Assembly: GCA_015075425.1 (NCBI GenBank) | Contig: JABTUL010000001.1 | Location: forward strand, 1,674,001-1,738,000 | Origin: Spirochaetales bacterium | GTDB taxonomy: Bacteria; Spirochaetota; Leptospiria; Leptospirales; Leptonemataceae | DNA: 64,000 nucleotides | Reading direction: 5' to 3' | Shown here: in pieces, positions 10,313 through 20,469 of the stretch | Layout of the letters: every line of letters starts with the position of its first letter | Numbering within the stretch: the stretch's first letter is position 1 | Position numbers and translations under genes: made by a program | The notes under the pieces: generated by a model | The model's input: the letters and a program-made list of their open reading frames with translations, nothing else | The model's database searches: none | What the model was told of the DNA's origin: nothing

Positions 10313-11437
10313 TCACAATCCGCCGTGTAAAGGAACCCTGTCGATGGCACGGAAGTGGCCGCCATCCTGGCTCATTTCTTCTGATTCACGCTTCCATTCG
10401 CGGGCTGTAGCCGTGAACGGGCCGGGCGGGAAGTCCTTTTCCGCCTTGAGAAAGGCAAGGCTTGCCCGCCGGTACTGTCCCAGATCAAAATACACCTGAC
10501 CGATTTTGATCTGCGCCTGCTGATCCATTTCGGCCGCCGGATTGGCGAGCACCGCTTCAAATTGTTTGAGCGCTTCATCGTGTTTGCGCATGGCCAGAAG
10601 CGATTCACCCATATAGTACAGGGCATGTTCGCGTACACCTTTATCGGAATTGGCCTCATAGGTTTTTCGAAAACCCTCAAGAGCGGTTTCATGCTTCCCC
10701 GAACGCAGCGCGGCCAGGGCTTCATCAAAAGTATCTTTTCGAACCTTCTCCAGAATTTGTTCGCGCTGAATTGGACTTAAGTTTCCGCTGCCAAAGAGAT
10801 ACTCCTGGTAGTAATCCAGGGCTACGCTGCTTTCGCCTTTTTCTTTAAGGGCATCAGCCCGCCCCACCTCAGCCTGGACATTTTCTGGATCGTATTTAAG
10901 GGCCACTGTAAAATTTTCCCGCGCCCTTTCAAAATCGCCTTTACGCAGGTAGAAGGCTCCCAGCACAGAATGGATCTTACCTTTAAGCCGACTATCTTCA
11001 GAATTGGCCAGAAGCAGCTGTAGCTTGCTCAGTCCTTCTGCTTCGTGATTCATGAGTAAATACATCTTTCCCATGGAGAAATCGATTCGTTTCCTCATAA
11101 GGGTATCGAGTTCCTCTTTATTTAATATCTGATAATGCTCGAGCGCGCCGCCAAAATCCTGATTCTTTTCCAGAGCAAGTGCCAGGCCGTAACGGGCCAG
11201 TTGATTCACATGAGGGTCCAGATCCCGTGCCAGAACCCTTGTGAAGATGACCAGGGACTCGCGGGGCGATTCACTGGTGTTTTGCTTGAGATAAGCATCT
11301 GCTTCGCGCAGTTCTACCATGGCCGCCTCAATTTTGCTGCGCCGACCCGGGTCCCATATAGCAAAAATTAGGACGACGAGACCCAGAAAAAATAAGGCGC
11401 TGCCCCCCCACAGTATCCCCTTCTGCCATTCACTCAT
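10313..11437 (-). CDS. Membrane-anchored TPR protein
   Basis: A 374-residue protein with one N-terminal membrane helix (ILWGGSALFFLGLVVLIFAI, residues 8-27) and a long helical part outside the membrane. At least five TPR units are visible, for example GAFYLRKGDFERARENFTVA, DEALAALRSGKHETALEGFR, LLAMRKHDEALKQFEAVLAN and VYFDLGQYRRASLAFLKAEK. TPRs normally bind partner proteins. The start overlaps the stop of the upstream FN3-like gene by 4 bases, so the two probably form an envelope unit. The C-terminal 40 residues are polar. Confidence 0.8.
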   Translation of the reverse strand: MSEWQKGILWGGSALFFLGLVVLIFAIWDPGRRSKIEAAMVELREADAYLKQNTSESPRESLVIFTRVLARDLDPHVNQLARYGLALALEKNQDFGGALEHYQILNKEELDTLMRKRIDFSMGKMYLLMNHEAEGLSKLQLLLANSEDSRLKGKIHSVLGAFYLRKGDFERARENFTVALKYDPENVQAEVGRADALKEKGESSVALDYYQEYLFGSGNLSPIQREQILEKVRKDTFDEALAALRSGKHETALEGFRKTYEANSDKGVREHALYYMGESLLAMRKHDEALKQFEAVLANPAAEMDQQAQIKIGQVYFDLGQYRRASLAFLKAEKDFPPGPFTATAREWKRESEEMSQDGGHFRAIDRVPLHGGL

Positions 11438-13230
11438 TTCCGCAGCCGCTCCAGGGACCGGTCGTACCAGAAACGAGCTCGATCCGGATAGTGTCTTCTG
11501 AGATTATCGTCCATAAATGCGCGCAGAGAGCTCTGGTAGTGCCCCAGTTGATAGTACGACAGGCCAGTGTAAAGCATGGCGCGAGCCCGGATCTCTGCCG
11601 GCACATGGGGTGCAAGGAAGATCTGCAATTCCCGAACGGCATCGCCAAAGTGGCTGCGCCTGTAAGTCCTGTTGAGTACGGTTTCCAGATCCGGCATTTC
11701 TGTGGCCGGGCCTGATCCCGGGCCAATCAGAATCGGCTTTTCGATGTAGTTCTTCCCGGCTGCCATTGTTTCCAGCAGTTCGCCGTCTGCTTCCATCAGT
11801 ATAGCATAGTAGTAGGATCCGGCCGGCAGACCGGTATCGAGGACATCGTCCTCATCTTCCTGCTCCTTTATCAAACGGCCGTGGTTGCGGATATCGGAGG
11901 CTGTCTCCATCAACCGCGTAGAACGATAGATAAAGTACTTTACAGATGTTGCATTTTCCTTATAAGCGTCAAACTTGATTCTTACTCGATCATCGCGCAG
12001 GCGAACTTCGAGGTATTCGATCCTTGGTCCACTGGTTGTTCCGCGGATTTCTATCGGGTTGGCCGTTATGGTGCGCCCTTCATAGAATTCCGTGATAATT
12101 TCGCCCGATGGTCCCACAGGGAGCACGGCGTAGAAATAGCGCCCTGGTGCCAGGTTTCGATCCAGATGGGTGCGTACATTTTTGCGCACGGAAGCGATGA
12201 GTCTGGAGCGTCCCAACTCCGCCGTGCTCGTAATCGGTCTTTCCTGTCGATAGATCCGCAGTTCCGTAAAGTCTTCGATGGGATCGACCCAGAGAAGTTT
12301 TACATGATTGCGGGATTGCACAAAGGCGGAAAGCCCCTCCGGTAATTTTCGCGATAGCTCTGCACTCAGAAATGTTGGCTTGAATACATGCTCAATGTAA
12401 GATTCATTGAGAAATACCGATCGATCCTCCCGCCCGGATCTGATCGTAGTTACCGCATAGTAGACTTTTTCATCGGTCAGTGGAGTGGTATCCGTAAAAA
12501 AGGGCGTGTCCGGCGCTGTTGCTCCAATGCGAATCGCCCGGGAAAAGGAATCCGGGGTTTGAAAGGCATCCTTACCGCGGTAGATGTAAAAACTACCACC
12601 GCTTCGCGGAGCAATCCAATTAAGCTTGACTGTGCGGTCGGTGTTAACAGCGCTCAGACCGGTCACCCGATCGGCATGGGCTCCGGCCATGACTTCTTCT
12701 CGCCGGATCACGAGGGGCACGGTTGTATAGTTCACGTTGGGTCTCAGACTCAGTCGATTTCGATTGGGTCCGGCGCTCGAATTGATCTCATCGGCTGTGA
12801 CCACCGCATAGTAGTAGGCTCCGTCCGGAATATTGGTGTCCAGAAATTCCAGTTGGGAAGCCGATAGCGGTGGAGTGGTGAGATTCTCCGCTTCAAAGAG
12901 GAGCTCGCGGGTATCGATTGGTTTGCTGTAACGCCCGATGTATATCGGCGATTGATTGCGCGGACTGGCCGTCCAGCTGATACGCGCAGAATGGCCGCCT
13001 TGCTTTTCTACCCGAATGCCGGTGATGGCGCTCTGACCGGCAAGTCCCGATATCCCGGAACCGGAAGGACTGCCTGGCGTTCCCTCCGGCGGTGCAGTGA
13101 GCGTTCCCTCAGGATCGCGAGCCGGGCTTATTTTGTCCACGCCCGGAATCGGCCTGTTCTCTGCCCCGCTGGAAAAGCCGACTGACAGGAGCAGGCATAC
13201 CGAAAAGAATAGTTTCCCTGCCCGGTTCAT
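11434..13230 (-). CDS. Secreted protein with four FN3-like repeats and a C-terminal TPR-like tail
   Basis: A 598-residue protein with a cleavable signal peptide (LFFSVCLLLSVGFSSGAENR) and a Pro/Gly/Ser-rich stretch at about 40-66. Four fibronectin-III-like beta domains follow at about 68-145, 186-262, 295-372 and 402-480. Each ends in a closely related strand (DGAYYYAVV, DEKVYYAV, PGRYFYAVL, AGSYYYAIL) and contains an IYR or IYIGR strand. Residues 515-598 are helical, with one or two TPR units (AMLYTGLSYYQLGHYQSSL). It is probably periplasmic or surface-exposed and works with the membrane-anchored TPR protein encoded next. No enzyme motif is visible. Confidence 0.78.
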   Translation of the reverse strand: MNRAGKLFFSVCLLLSVGFSSGAENRPIPGVDKISPARDPEGTLTAPPEGTPGSPSGSGISGLAGQSAITGIRVEKQGGHSARISWTASPRNQSPIYIGRYSKPIDTRELLFEAENLTTPPLSASQLEFLDTNIPDGAYYYAVVTADEINSSAGPNRNRLSLRPNVNYTTVPLVIRREEVMAGAHADRVTGLSAVNTDRTVKLNWIAPRSGGSFYIYRGKDAFQTPDSFSRAIRIGATAPDTPFFTDTTPLTDEKVYYAVTTIRSGREDRSVFLNESYIEHVFKPTFLSAELSRKLPEGLSAFVQSRNHVKLLWVDPIEDFTELRIYRQERPITSTAELGRSRLIASVRKNVRTHLDRNLAPGRYFYAVLPVGPSGEIITEFYEGRTITANPIEIRGTTSGPRIEYLEVRLRDDRVRIKFDAYKENATSVKYFIYRSTRLMETASDIRNHGRLIKEQEDEDDVLDTGLPAGSYYYAILMEADGELLETMAAGKNYIEKPILIGPGSGPATEMPDLETVLNRTYRRSHFGDAVRELQIFLAPHVPAEIRARAMLYTGLSYYQLGHYQSSLRAFMDDNLRRHYPDRARFWYDRSLERLRK

Positions 13231-13272
13231 CTATGGGTGAAATATCGGAAGGGGCCAGCGGGAAATACAGAC

Positions 13273-13908
13273 ATGAGCCGTGGATTGCCATACTATGAGG
13301 AAACGGAATTCCAGGAGTATTTGCTATCACGGGAAAGACTGGAACTCTTTCCTGTGGATCGGATCTTAAATCAGCTCCAATGGACAGGAGTGGAAAATTT
13401 CCTGGACTTTGGCGCGGGGAATGGCTTTTTCATCCCCTTTTTTTATCAGTACAGGCCGGAAGGGTGTCATATCTGGGCGGCAGAATGCCAGGAAGACCTG
13501 CTCGATATCCTGCTACAGCAAAGAGTGAAGCAGGACTGGGCTGATTTTTCCGCATTCTTTGTGGAACGGACGGAACATCCGCTTCTGCCTGAGTGGATTC
13601 CGCCAATGGATCTTATATTTTGTTCTCTTTCCCTGTCCACATTTGCCAATCCGGCCCTTGCCCTGCTGGGACTGCGGCGTTCTTTAGCAGACGGCGGGCG
13701 AATCGTTGTTCTCGACTGGGAAAAAGTTTCCGCTCCCTCTGGCCCGGAAGAAAACCTCAAAGTTTCGCGAACACGGATGGAGTATTTCTTTGGCGATGCC
13801 GGGTTCAAAATCCAGCGCAGCCTGAAGGTGAACAAATATCTATACGGTTTTGAAATCGTTCCCGATGCCGCAGCCATAACTCCGCGCGGTTATGAGCAAA
13901 CTACCTGA
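13273..13908 (+). CDS. Class I SAM-dependent methyltransferase, substrate unknown
   Basis: A 211-residue protein. Motif I is FLDFGAGNGFFIPFF and the acidic end of strand beta2 is WAAECQED. MDLIFCSLSLSTFANP matches the post-II region of class I methyltransferases, followed by ADGGRIVVLDWEK, the usual last core strands. Nothing defines the substrate; small-molecule or quinone methyltransferases share this layout. The ATG at 13273 is preferred to a GTG at 13237. The 3' end overlaps the convergent mtaB gene by 19 bases. Confidence 0.8.
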   Translation: MSRGLPYYEETEFQEYLLSRERLELFPVDRILNQLQWTGVENFLDFGAGNGFFIPFFYQYRPEGCHIWAAECQEDLLDILLQQRVKQDWADFSAFFVERTEHPLLPEWIPPMDLIFCSLSLSTFANPALALLGLRRSLADGGRIVVLDWEKVSAPSGPEENLKVSRTRMEYFFGDAGFKIQRSLKVNKYLYGFEIVPDAAAITPRGYEQTT

Positions 13909-15197
13909 TCTGCTTCCCCCTGGCAGGTGGCCCCGACTCGATCCTTTTCCGGGCCCTCAAGAGTAAAATTGTACAGTCGCCCGGGCACAAGCTTTTGATC
14001 GCTTACCAGGCGCAGATAGTTGTCGGTCAGGGCCCGGAATGAGTCCCGGGACCTCTCTGCCAGACCCTGCCGCACCTTCCCCGAAAAGCGTCTCGCATAA
14101 CGAGTCCAGTTTAGCTGCTCCAGGTCGCGAAGTACGGTAAGTCGTTCTTTTTTGACGGCACTCTCTACCGTCCCGCCAAAGCTGGCAGCCAGCGTATGCT
14201 GTCGCACCGAGTAGGGAAAAGCATGGATACGGGCGATGGTTAGATCCGATAGTAAGGAGACTGTGCTCTGAAAATCCGCCGCAGTCTCTCCTGGAAAGCC
14301 TACAATGACATCCGTCCCGACAAAGAGGTCTGGATTTTTCCGGTAAAAATGCTCAATTCGCTGGCGAAAGGAACCGGAATGGTAGGTACGGCGCATTTTT
14401 CTGAGAACCGTGTCCGATCCGCTCTGCAAGGGAACATGCAAATACTTACAAAACGCTGAGTGTTGAAAAATTTCTGCAAGTTCATGGCCCACATCGCATG
14501 GTTCTATACTGGAAAGGCGCAGGCGCATGCCACGGCAATGATCCAGTATCTTGCGCAGTAGATCGGTAAAGCGGATGGATCCAGCCCGGTACCACCCCAG
14601 GTTAACTCCGGTCAGAACGACTTCCTTAATACCGCGCTCACGCAGGAAATCCACTTCATCAAGGACATCTTGCACATCCCGGCTGGTGCCTCTTCCTCGA
14701 GCTTGCGGAATTTTACAGTACGTGCAACGGCGATCGCAGCCATCCTGGATTTTAAGATAGGCCCTGGTATGTCCCTGGGGAAGGACCCCGACAAAGGCAA
14801 AGGCCGCCGCATTTTTGCTGCTATGGATCGTACCGTTAACAGCTTTGATGGCACCGGTTTTGATGAATTCCACGATCATTTCCGCAATTGTGTGCTTGGC
14901 CTGGCCGGAAACGACATGGACACCGGGCTGCGCGAGCTGATCTGGATCCGTATGGGCCTGGCAACCGGTCACTATAATTGGTGCTGCTGGCGACTGCTTC
15001 TTGATCCTCTGGATCGTTTGTCGATTGCGTCTGTCTGCCTGGTCTGTTACCGTACAGGTATTCACTATGGCCAGATCCGCTGAGCTTACTTCTGAAACAA
15101 AAGTGAATTCTCCCTTTCTGGCCAGTTCGCTGAGTATCCCGTCTGATTCATACTGATTGAGACGACAGCCCAGAGTATGGATATAAACCCGGACCAT
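13890..15197 (-). CDS. mtaB: MtaB, tRNA t6A37 methylthiotransferase
   Basis: Converts N6-threonylcarbamoyladenosine-37 to its 2-methylthio form in tRNAs reading ANN codons. The N-terminal UPF0004 domain begins YIHTLGCRLNQYESD, with further cysteines in NTCTV and VTGCQA. The radical SAM cluster is CDRRCTYCKIPQARG. A TRAM-like C-terminus ends with TCQGEADQVVCS. GCRLNQ in place of MiaB's GCQMN distinguishes the MtaB type. It is 435 residues long. Its ATG overlaps the stop of the TPR gene (TGATG), so it is the last gene of a clpC-led operon. Confidence 0.93.
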   Translation of the reverse strand: MVRVYIHTLGCRLNQYESDGILSELARKGEFTFVSEVSSADLAIVNTCTVTDQADRRNRQTIQRIKKQSPAAPIIVTGCQAHTDPDQLAQPGVHVVSGQAKHTIAEMIVEFIKTGAIKAVNGTIHSSKNAAAFAFVGVLPQGHTRAYLKIQDGCDRRCTYCKIPQARGRGTSRDVQDVLDEVDFLRERGIKEVVLTGVNLGWYRAGSIRFTDLLRKILDHCRGMRLRLSSIEPCDVGHELAEIFQHSAFCKYLHVPLQSGSDTVLRKMRRTYHSGSFRQRIEHFYRKNPDLFVGTDVIVGFPGETAADFQSTVSLLSDLTIARIHAFPYSVRQHTLAASFGGTVESAVKKERLTVLRDLEQLNWTRYARRFSGKVRQGLAERSRDSFRALTDNYLRLVSDQKLVPGRLYNFTLEGPEKDRVGATCQGEADQVVCS

Positions 15198-15943
15198 CAG
15201 GGTTGCAGTTTCAGGCGTGCCTTATTGGCCGTGGCCGGACCGTGTCCGGGCACGGCGCGCAGGGCCTGGTCATAGTGATCAAGTGCCTTACGAACGAATT
15301 CCAGTCGATCGCCACCTTCCGCCTTCAGGCCTCGTTGTTCATAGCAGTAACCCAGATTGTTGAGCACATCAGCCGCCAGCGCCGGCGCCATCTGGCCCAG
15401 TTGAATCATATGATTGAACCGAAATTCTGCATTTTCATAATTTCCCTCTCTCATGTAGATCAGACCATCCAAATAGATGGCTCCTTGATGAGAAGGACTC
15501 AAAGTGAGTATCCGGGCTATCTGCTGACGGGCGGCCTCATAGCGCCGCGTATCGTAATAGATGCGAGCCAGTTCATGCCTGAGATCCGCATGGTTGGGAT
15601 GCAGGGTAATGCTGCGAATGAGCACCTGTTCGGCAGCAGGCAGCCGCATTAAAATGCGATGCGCTGCAGCAAGCAAAATAGCTACTTCTGGTTTTCCTGG
15701 AGATTTTTTATCGAGAACACTGAGGTGCGCGAGAGCGCTTGAACCGTCGCCCAGTTTTACATAGTTCATGGCGGCCAGCAATCGCTCTTCATAGCTCTCC
15801 TGGTTGAAGGCCGAGCGCAGCAGTTCCAGGGATTCGGAGTATTTACTCTGACTGTAGAGCTCAAGAGCACGGTTGTAGGTTGATTCCTGAGCAAAGCTCG
15901 CTGTCGCCAGTAGAATTACAAAGAATGCGTTTTTAACGGACAT
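15197..15943 (-). CDS. Exported TPR protein
   Basis: A 248-residue protein with a short signal peptide (AFFVILLATASFAQE) and about six TPR units, including ALELYSQSKYSESLELLRSA, LARIYYDTRRYEAARQQIAR, LDGLIYMREGNYENAEFRFN and NNLGYCYEQRGLKAEG. Probably a periplasmic scaffold. It overlaps the upstream unknown gene by 11 bases and mtaB by 1 base, inside the clpC operon. No catalytic motif is present. TPR assignment is strong; role unknown. Confidence 0.8.
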   Translation of the reverse strand: MSVKNAFFVILLATASFAQESTYNRALELYSQSKYSESLELLRSAFNQESYEERLLAAMNYVKLGDGSSALAHLSVLDKKSPGKPEVAILLAAAHRILMRLPAAEQVLIRSITLHPNHADLRHELARIYYDTRRYEAARQQIARILTLSPSHQGAIYLDGLIYMREGNYENAEFRFNHMIQLGQMAPALAADVLNNLGYCYEQRGLKAEGGDRLEFVRKALDHYDQALRAVPGHGPATANKARLKLQP

Positions 15944-16412
15944 CGGTTGACCTGACCTGAGCCAGAGAATCTATCTGCTCCTGTGAGGCCAGACGATTTC
16001 TGTGAGGACGGGCCGGCTGATACAGAACTGCGACCCGGGGTCGCCTCTCGAGGAGCAGATGTTCGATGAGTTCAAGGCTGCGCACCTGCGCCCCCCGGCT
16101 CATGAGCACGGGAAGATCTGTCTCCATTTCCCGGTAGATGTAACTCTCATCATCGTCGGTGAAATAGGCCAGACTGATCTCATCCTGCCCGGAGACCTGA
16201 CGACGCTCGAGAGACTCTGCAAAGATGTAGCGGCAGCCAAGCAAAGTGGTCCGCCGGGACCCGGTCGCAAAAACCGGCCAGATTTCCTGAATCTCCGCCT
16301 GAGCCCGAACGTATCTTGAACGCGCTGCCAGAGCTCCAAAAAGAAGAACGGCAGTTAAAAATACAAGGAATACAACGAAGACCAGAAGGCCCAGGTCCAG
16401 GATTTCACTCAA
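15933..16412 (-). CDS. Single-pass membrane protein of unknown function
   Basis: A 159-residue protein with one strong membrane helix at residues 8-30 ([20 protein letters not shown]). The soluble part has alternating strands and many acidic residues ([20 protein letters not shown]). No known family is recognised. The ATG overlaps the clpC stop by 4 bases (ATGA), so it is translated from the clpC message. The following exported TPR gene starts before it ends. A small envelope module within a protease-chaperone operon is a reasonable guess. Confidence 0.7.
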   Translation of the reverse strand: MSEILDLGLLVFVVFLVFLTAVLLFGALAARSRYVRAQAEIQEIWPVFATGSRRTTLLGCRYIFAESLERRQVSGQDEISLAYFTDDDESYIYREMETDLPVLMSRGAQVRSLELIEHLLLERRPRVAVLYQPARPHRNRLASQEQIDSLAQVRSTDVR

Positions 16413-18937
16413 CTGGCCGATCCTGAGCCTGCTACCTCTGCGACCGGGACCTCCTCTCGTTCGCCGTCCTTTGAATCCTCCCGATGCCGCAGCTTGAGCT
16501 CTTGATAATCCAGCCAGGGTTTTTCCTCAAAGTGCAACTTCCCCTCAAGCAGATCAATCCAGATTTCCGTGGGCTCTTCATAAGCTCCATCCAGCAGTCG
16601 CCCGGCCATGTAATCTTCAATTTCACGTTGCAGTGTGCGGCGCAGCGGTCGGGCTCCGTACTTTTCATCGAATCCCAGTTTGCCCAGGTGTTCGGTTGCC
16701 GCATCGCTCACCACCAGCTTCACCTGGCGATCAAAGAGTTGCTGGTTCATACGCCGCAGCATGATGGTCACTATCTGGTTGATCTGTGCCTGGTCCAGGG
16801 TATGGAAAGTCATGATTTCATCGACACGATTTAAGAATTCTGGATTGAAGTGCTTTTTCAATTCCTCAATCAATTTGTCGCGTCGATTCTCTTCTTTGCG
16901 CTCATTGCTTTCCGCAAAGCCCATTTTACCGCCTTTCTGCATCTCCCGGGCTCCCAGATTGGAAGTCATAATCAAAATACAGTCCCGGAAATCCACCTTA
17001 CGCCCATGGGTATCAGTGAGCGTCCCTTCCTCCAGAATTTGCAGGAGAAGATTGAACACATCCGGATGCGCCTTCTCCACCTCATCGAAAAGGAGTACAC
17101 TGTAGGGATTGCGGCGCACAAATTCACTGAGTTGTCCGGCATCATCATAGCCAATATAGCCTGGAGGAGAACCAATCAGTTTGGAGACACTGTGCGGCTC
17201 CATGTACTCGGACATATCGAGGCGGAAGAGCTTCTTTTCATCTCCAAACAGAAACTCTGCAAGAGCGCGGGCCAGTTCTGTCTTGCCCACGCCTGTGGGC
17301 CCCAGAAATATGAAAGAACCGGAAGGCTTGCGCGGATCCTTAAATCCAGTCCGTGAACGGCGAACAGCCCGGCAGACCATTTGCACCGCGCTCTGTTGGC
17401 CCACGATCCGCCGGGCCAACTCACCCTCCATTCGCTTGAGTTTACCTGCTTCCCCTTCCTCGATTTTTTCCAGGGGAATTCCGGTCCACATGCTGATCAC
17501 GCTGTAGATGTCTTCAGAGGTAATGGCAACAGCATACTCGGCTACTTTTTCCTGCCACTGCACGATGCGTTCCTGAAGGGCTTCTTTTTTCTCGTTGATT
17601 TCGTCGCGAACCTGGGCTGCTTTTTCATACTCCTGCGCTTTTACCAGTTCATCCTTTTTCTGGACCAGCGTCTTGATTTCGTCTTCGATGGCCACGATCT
17701 CTTCGGGCCGGGCAGAATTGGCCAGTCTTGCTCTTGAACCGGCCTCATCGATGATGTCGATGGCTTTATCGGGTAAAAATCGATCATTGATATAGCGCTC
17801 CGACAGCTTGACGGCCAGTTCAATGGCTTCCAGCGGGTAAGAAACCCGATGATGCTCTTCGTAAGCTTTCTTGAGTCCGGTCAGAATTTTAATGGTGTCT
17901 TCAACAGAGGGCTCTTTCACGAGAATGGGTTGAAAACGGCGTTCCAGAGCGGAATCCTTTTCAATGTACTTGCGAAACTCCGTGAGCGTTGTAGCACCCA
18001 CGCACTGCATTTCACCGCGGGCCAGAGCAGGCTTGAGCATGTTGGCTGCATCAATCGCTCCCTCCGCTGCGCCGGCACCGATCAGAGTGTGCAGCTCATC
18101 AATGAATACGATAACATTGCTGGACGCCTGGATCTCCCGAATGATTTTCTTTAAACGGTCCTCAAACTCACCGCGGTATTTAGTACCGGCAACCAGTGAA
18201 GCCAGGTCCAGAGAGATCACCCGCTTTTCAAACAATAGATCGGGTACACTGCGAGTGACTATGCGATCCGCAAGACCCTCAACAATAGCCGTCTTGCCCA
18301 CGCCAGCCTCTCCAATGAGTACAGGATTGTTTTTGGTCTTGCGGCAGAGAACCTGCACCAGTCGCTGAATTTCCATCTCCCGTCCAATGACCGGATCGAG
18401 CTTCTTATCGCGGGCCAATTGCGTCAGATCACGGGCAAATTCATCCAGCGTTGGTGTGCGTGATTTTTCGGGATTCTGGCGCGATTGTCCGGCCGCCGGG
18501 GCAACACCAAGGATGCGCAGAATTTCTCCTTTAATAACAGAATAGTTTACACTGAAATTGGACAGGGCAGCACCGGCCACATTGTTGTTATCACGTAACA
18601 AAGCCAGAAGGATATGCTCTGTTCCCACGTAATTGTGTTTAAGCCTACGTGCTTCTTCCTTACTGTATTCGACTATTTTTTGATATTTATCCGGATTGGG
18701 GGAAATATCAATGAGCAGAGTGTTTCCACCCTGCCGGGAGCGCCGCTCAATCTCTTTGCGCAATTCTGCCAGATCTATGGCGAGGTTCCGGAGTATCTTA
18801 ATGGCTACCGAATCTTCCTCTTTCAAAAGTCCAAGCAAGATGTGCTCCGGACCCAGAGTGTCATGCCCCAACCGTTTGGCTTCTTGCTGGGCGTATTCGT
18901 TGATGACCCGTTTGGCGCGTTTCGTAAAATCAAACAT
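16409..18937 (-). CDS. clpC: ClpC, AAA+ unfoldase of the Clp protease
   Basis: Hexameric unfoldase that feeds ClpP. Two N-terminal Clp repeats ([34 protein letters not shown]) lead into AAA1 with Walker A GEAGVGKT and Walker [16 protein letters not shown]. The middle domain carries a UvrB/C-type motif ([18 protein letters not shown]) that marks ClpC rather than ClpA or ClpB. AAA2 has GPTGVGKT and [12 protein letters not shown]. The start at 18937 ([11 protein letters not shown]) is fixed by AGAGGA six bases upstream; an ATG-like extension to 18985 has no such site. 842 residues. The last 35 residues are polar. First gene of a four-gene operon ending in mtaB. Confidence 0.96.
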   Translation of the reverse strand: MFDFTKRAKRVINEYAQQEAKRLGHDTLGPEHILLGLLKEEDSVAIKILRNLAIDLAELRKEIERRSRQGGNTLLIDISPNPDKYQKIVEYSKEEARRLKHNYVGTEHILLALLRDNNNVAGAALSNFSVNYSVIKGEILRILGVAPAAGQSRQNPEKSRTPTLDEFARDLTQLARDKKLDPVIGREMEIQRLVQVLCRKTKNNPVLIGEAGVGKTAIVEGLADRIVTRSVPDLLFEKRVISLDLASLVAGTKYRGEFEDRLKKIIREIQASSNVIVFIDELHTLIGAGAAEGAIDAANMLKPALARGEMQCVGATTLTEFRKYIEKDSALERRFQPILVKEPSVEDTIKILTGLKKAYEEHHRVSYPLEAIELAVKLSERYINDRFLPDKAIDIIDEAGSRARLANSARPEEIVAIEDEIKTLVQKKDELVKAQEYEKAAQVRDEINEKKEALQERIVQWQEKVAEYAVAITSEDIYSVISMWTGIPLEKIEEGEAGKLKRMEGELARRIVGQQSAVQMVCRAVRRSRTGFKDPRKPSGSFIFLGPTGVGKTELARALAEFLFGDEKKLFRLDMSEYMEPHSVSKLIGSPPGYIGYDDAGQLSEFVRRNPYSVLLFDEVEKAHPDVFNLLLQILEEGTLTDTHGRKVDFRDCILIMTSNLGAREMQKGGKMGFAESNERKEENRRDKLIEELKKHFNPEFLNRVDEIMTFHTLDQAQINQIVTIMLRRMNQQLFDRQVKLVVSDAATEHLGKLGFDEKYGARPLRRTLQREIEDYMAGRLLDGAYEEPTEIWIDLLEGKLHFEEKPWLDYQELKLRHREDSKDGEREEVPVAEVAGSGSAS

Positions 18938-19088
18938 CGAAGATCCTCTTTCCGGTCCTGGCCGGTTCTCCCAATCTGGGCCCAAGAAAGCATAAAGCGG
19001 GCAAAGCTCCAGCCTTTTTCCTGGTTCCTGCTACAAATTCGGTCTGTCAGGCAGGGGGCATAAGGATTCCGCCCTGAATTCTAACCGG

Positions 19089-19559
19089 TCAGGGCTGCCG
19101 CATCAGGTCCTTAGCGACCTGCGGCGGTGCCTCAACCAGTTCAATCAGAACCCCTTCTCCGGATAGCGGAAATTCCTCATTTCCCCGGGGATGAATAAAG
19201 CAAACATCGTGGCCGGCCGCGCCTTTGCGGATACCGCCCGGGGTGAAACGAACACCGCGAGCGGTAAGTTCCGCAACGGCAGCTTTGAGGTCGTCCACCC
19301 AGAGGCCAATGTGGTTGAGCGGTGGGGTATGGACACGCGGGCTCTTTTCCGGGTCAATGGGCTGCATCAGGTCAATTTCCACCGCGTGGCTCCCTTCACC
19401 CATTTGCAGAATATCCTCATCCACATTTTCTTTTTCACTGCGAAAGGTGTTCACCTTCTTCAGTCCCAAAAGCTCAATCCAGAGTCGACCGAGCGCTTCT
19501 TTGTTTTCACCGCCCACAGCAATCTGCTGGATCCCGAGTATGTGGAATTTTCGTTGCAT
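19089..19559 (-). CDS. VOC-family (glyoxalase I-like) protein
   Basis: A 156-residue vicinal oxygen chelate protein with two beta-alpha-beta-beta-beta modules. The four expected metal ligands can be placed: Q in [10 protein letters not shown] in HAVEIDLM, H in [10 protein letters not shown] and E in [13 protein letters not shown] is the set used by human-type glyoxalase I. Substrate could be a hemithioacetal, or methylmalonyl-CoA if it is an epimerase; the sequence does not decide. The start is placed at the ATG at 19559 (MQRKFHILG). A 33-base upstream extension would run into the palindrome shared with the divergent speE. 151 bases separate it from clpC downstream, and I see no clear signal there. 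Confidence 0.8.
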   Translation of the reverse strand: MQRKFHILGIQQIAVGGENKEALGRLWIELLGLKKVNTFRSEKENVDEDILQMGEGSHAVEIDLMQPIDPEKSPRVHTPPLNHIGLWVDDLKAAVAELTARGVRFTPGGIRKGAAGHDVCFIHPRGNEEFPLSGEGVLIELVEAPPQVAKDLMRQP

Positions 19560-19571
19560 GCCGCATAGCGG

Positions 19572-19586
19572 GCACAGCCCCTGTGC
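19572..19586. promoter_or_regulatory. Short palindrome between divergent VOC and speE genes
   Basis: GCACAG, three C residues, CTGTGC: a perfect 6-bp dyad in the 52-base gap between the VOC gene and speE. It could be an operator or a leader hairpin; no regulator is suggested by the sequence. Confidence 0.3.
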
Positions 19587-19611
19587 TTTCAACCCTTTTT
19601 GGAGGTGCGCT

Positions 19612-20469
19612 TTGGAACTCTGGTTTACGGAAGATCTGGAAATTGCCGGAGGCCTGCGGCATCAGGTGCGCGTCAAACGCATCCTTCATCAAGAGAGAAC
19701 CGATTTCCAGGAGCTTGCGCTGGTGGAAACAACAGACCTGGGTCGCATGATGGTGCTCGATTCTGTGATCATGCTCACAGATCTGGACGAATGTTCCTAT
19801 CACGAAATGATCACGCATGTACCACTGGTGGCTCACGGAGGGGCTGAACGCGTACTGGTCATTGGCGCCGGCGACGGCGGTGCAGTGCGAGAAATTGTAA
19901 AACACAGCGCCGTAAAAGAGATCCATCTGGTTGAACTGGACCGGCGAGTCGTGGAAACCTCTCTGGAATTTTTGCCCGACATTTCCTCAGGCTATAAAGA
20001 TCCCCGGGTACAGATACATTACCAGGATGGAGCCGCCTGGGTGAACGATCGAGAGGGATGGTATGACCTGATTATCGTTGACTCGACAGACCCGATCGGG
20101 CCGGGGAAGGTGCTCTTTGAAAACCCCTTCTACACGGCCTGTCGGAAAGCGCTGCGGCAGGGGGGGATACTGATCACTCAGGCTGAAAATTTTTTTCTGC
20201 ACCGATCAATCATTAAAGAATTATTATCTTTTACCCGGAGTCTTTTTCCAATAGCCAGCTACTACTACACCGCAGTCCCGACCTACCCGGGGGGTATGAT
20301 CGGTTTCACCTTTTCCTCACTGGGAAGGGGCCCGCTGGACTGTCTGGAAAATCCCGGAGTGCAGGACACACTTGCTTCTCTTGAACACAGTTGCCGCTAC
20401 TACAATAGAGAGATGCACATGGCTGCTTTCAGCCTTCCAGCTTTTGTAAGGAAGGATCTGGGTCTTTAG
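19612..20469 (+). CDS. speE: Spermidine synthase (polyamine aminopropyltransferase)
   Basis: Transfers an aminopropyl group from decarboxylated S-adenosylmethionine to putrescine. 285 residues. Visible are the small N-terminal beta domain, the nucleotide motif [15 protein letters not shown], the acidic VELDRRVV, the catalytic-loop region [15 protein letters not shown], and [17 protein letters not shown] near the substrate site. The start is a TTG at 19612, chosen because a full GGAGG lies at 19601-19605 with six bases between. The same frame stays open far upstream but opposite the VOC gene, which is not coding. Its end overlaps the convergent transporter gene by 4 bases. No speD is in the window. 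Confidence 0.95.
   Translation: MELWFTEDLEIAGGLRHQVRVKRILHQERTDFQELALVETTDLGRMMVLDSVIMLTDLDECSYHEMITHVPLVAHGGAERVLVIGAGDGGAVREIVKHSAVKEIHLVELDRRVVETSLEFLPDISSGYKDPRVQIHYQDGAAWVNDREGWYDLIIVDSTDPIGPGKVLFENPFYTACRKALRQGGILITQAENFFLHRSIIKELLSFTRSLFPIASYYYTAVPTYPGGMIGFTFSSLGRGPLDCLENPGVQDTLASLEHSCRYYNREMHMAAFSLPAFVRKDLGL

Noticed and set aside
19225-19611. Long upstream open frame in front of speE
   Set aside because: It runs opposite the VOC gene, has low-complexity Ser/Arg composition, and a full GGAGG with a TTG at 19612 marks the true start.
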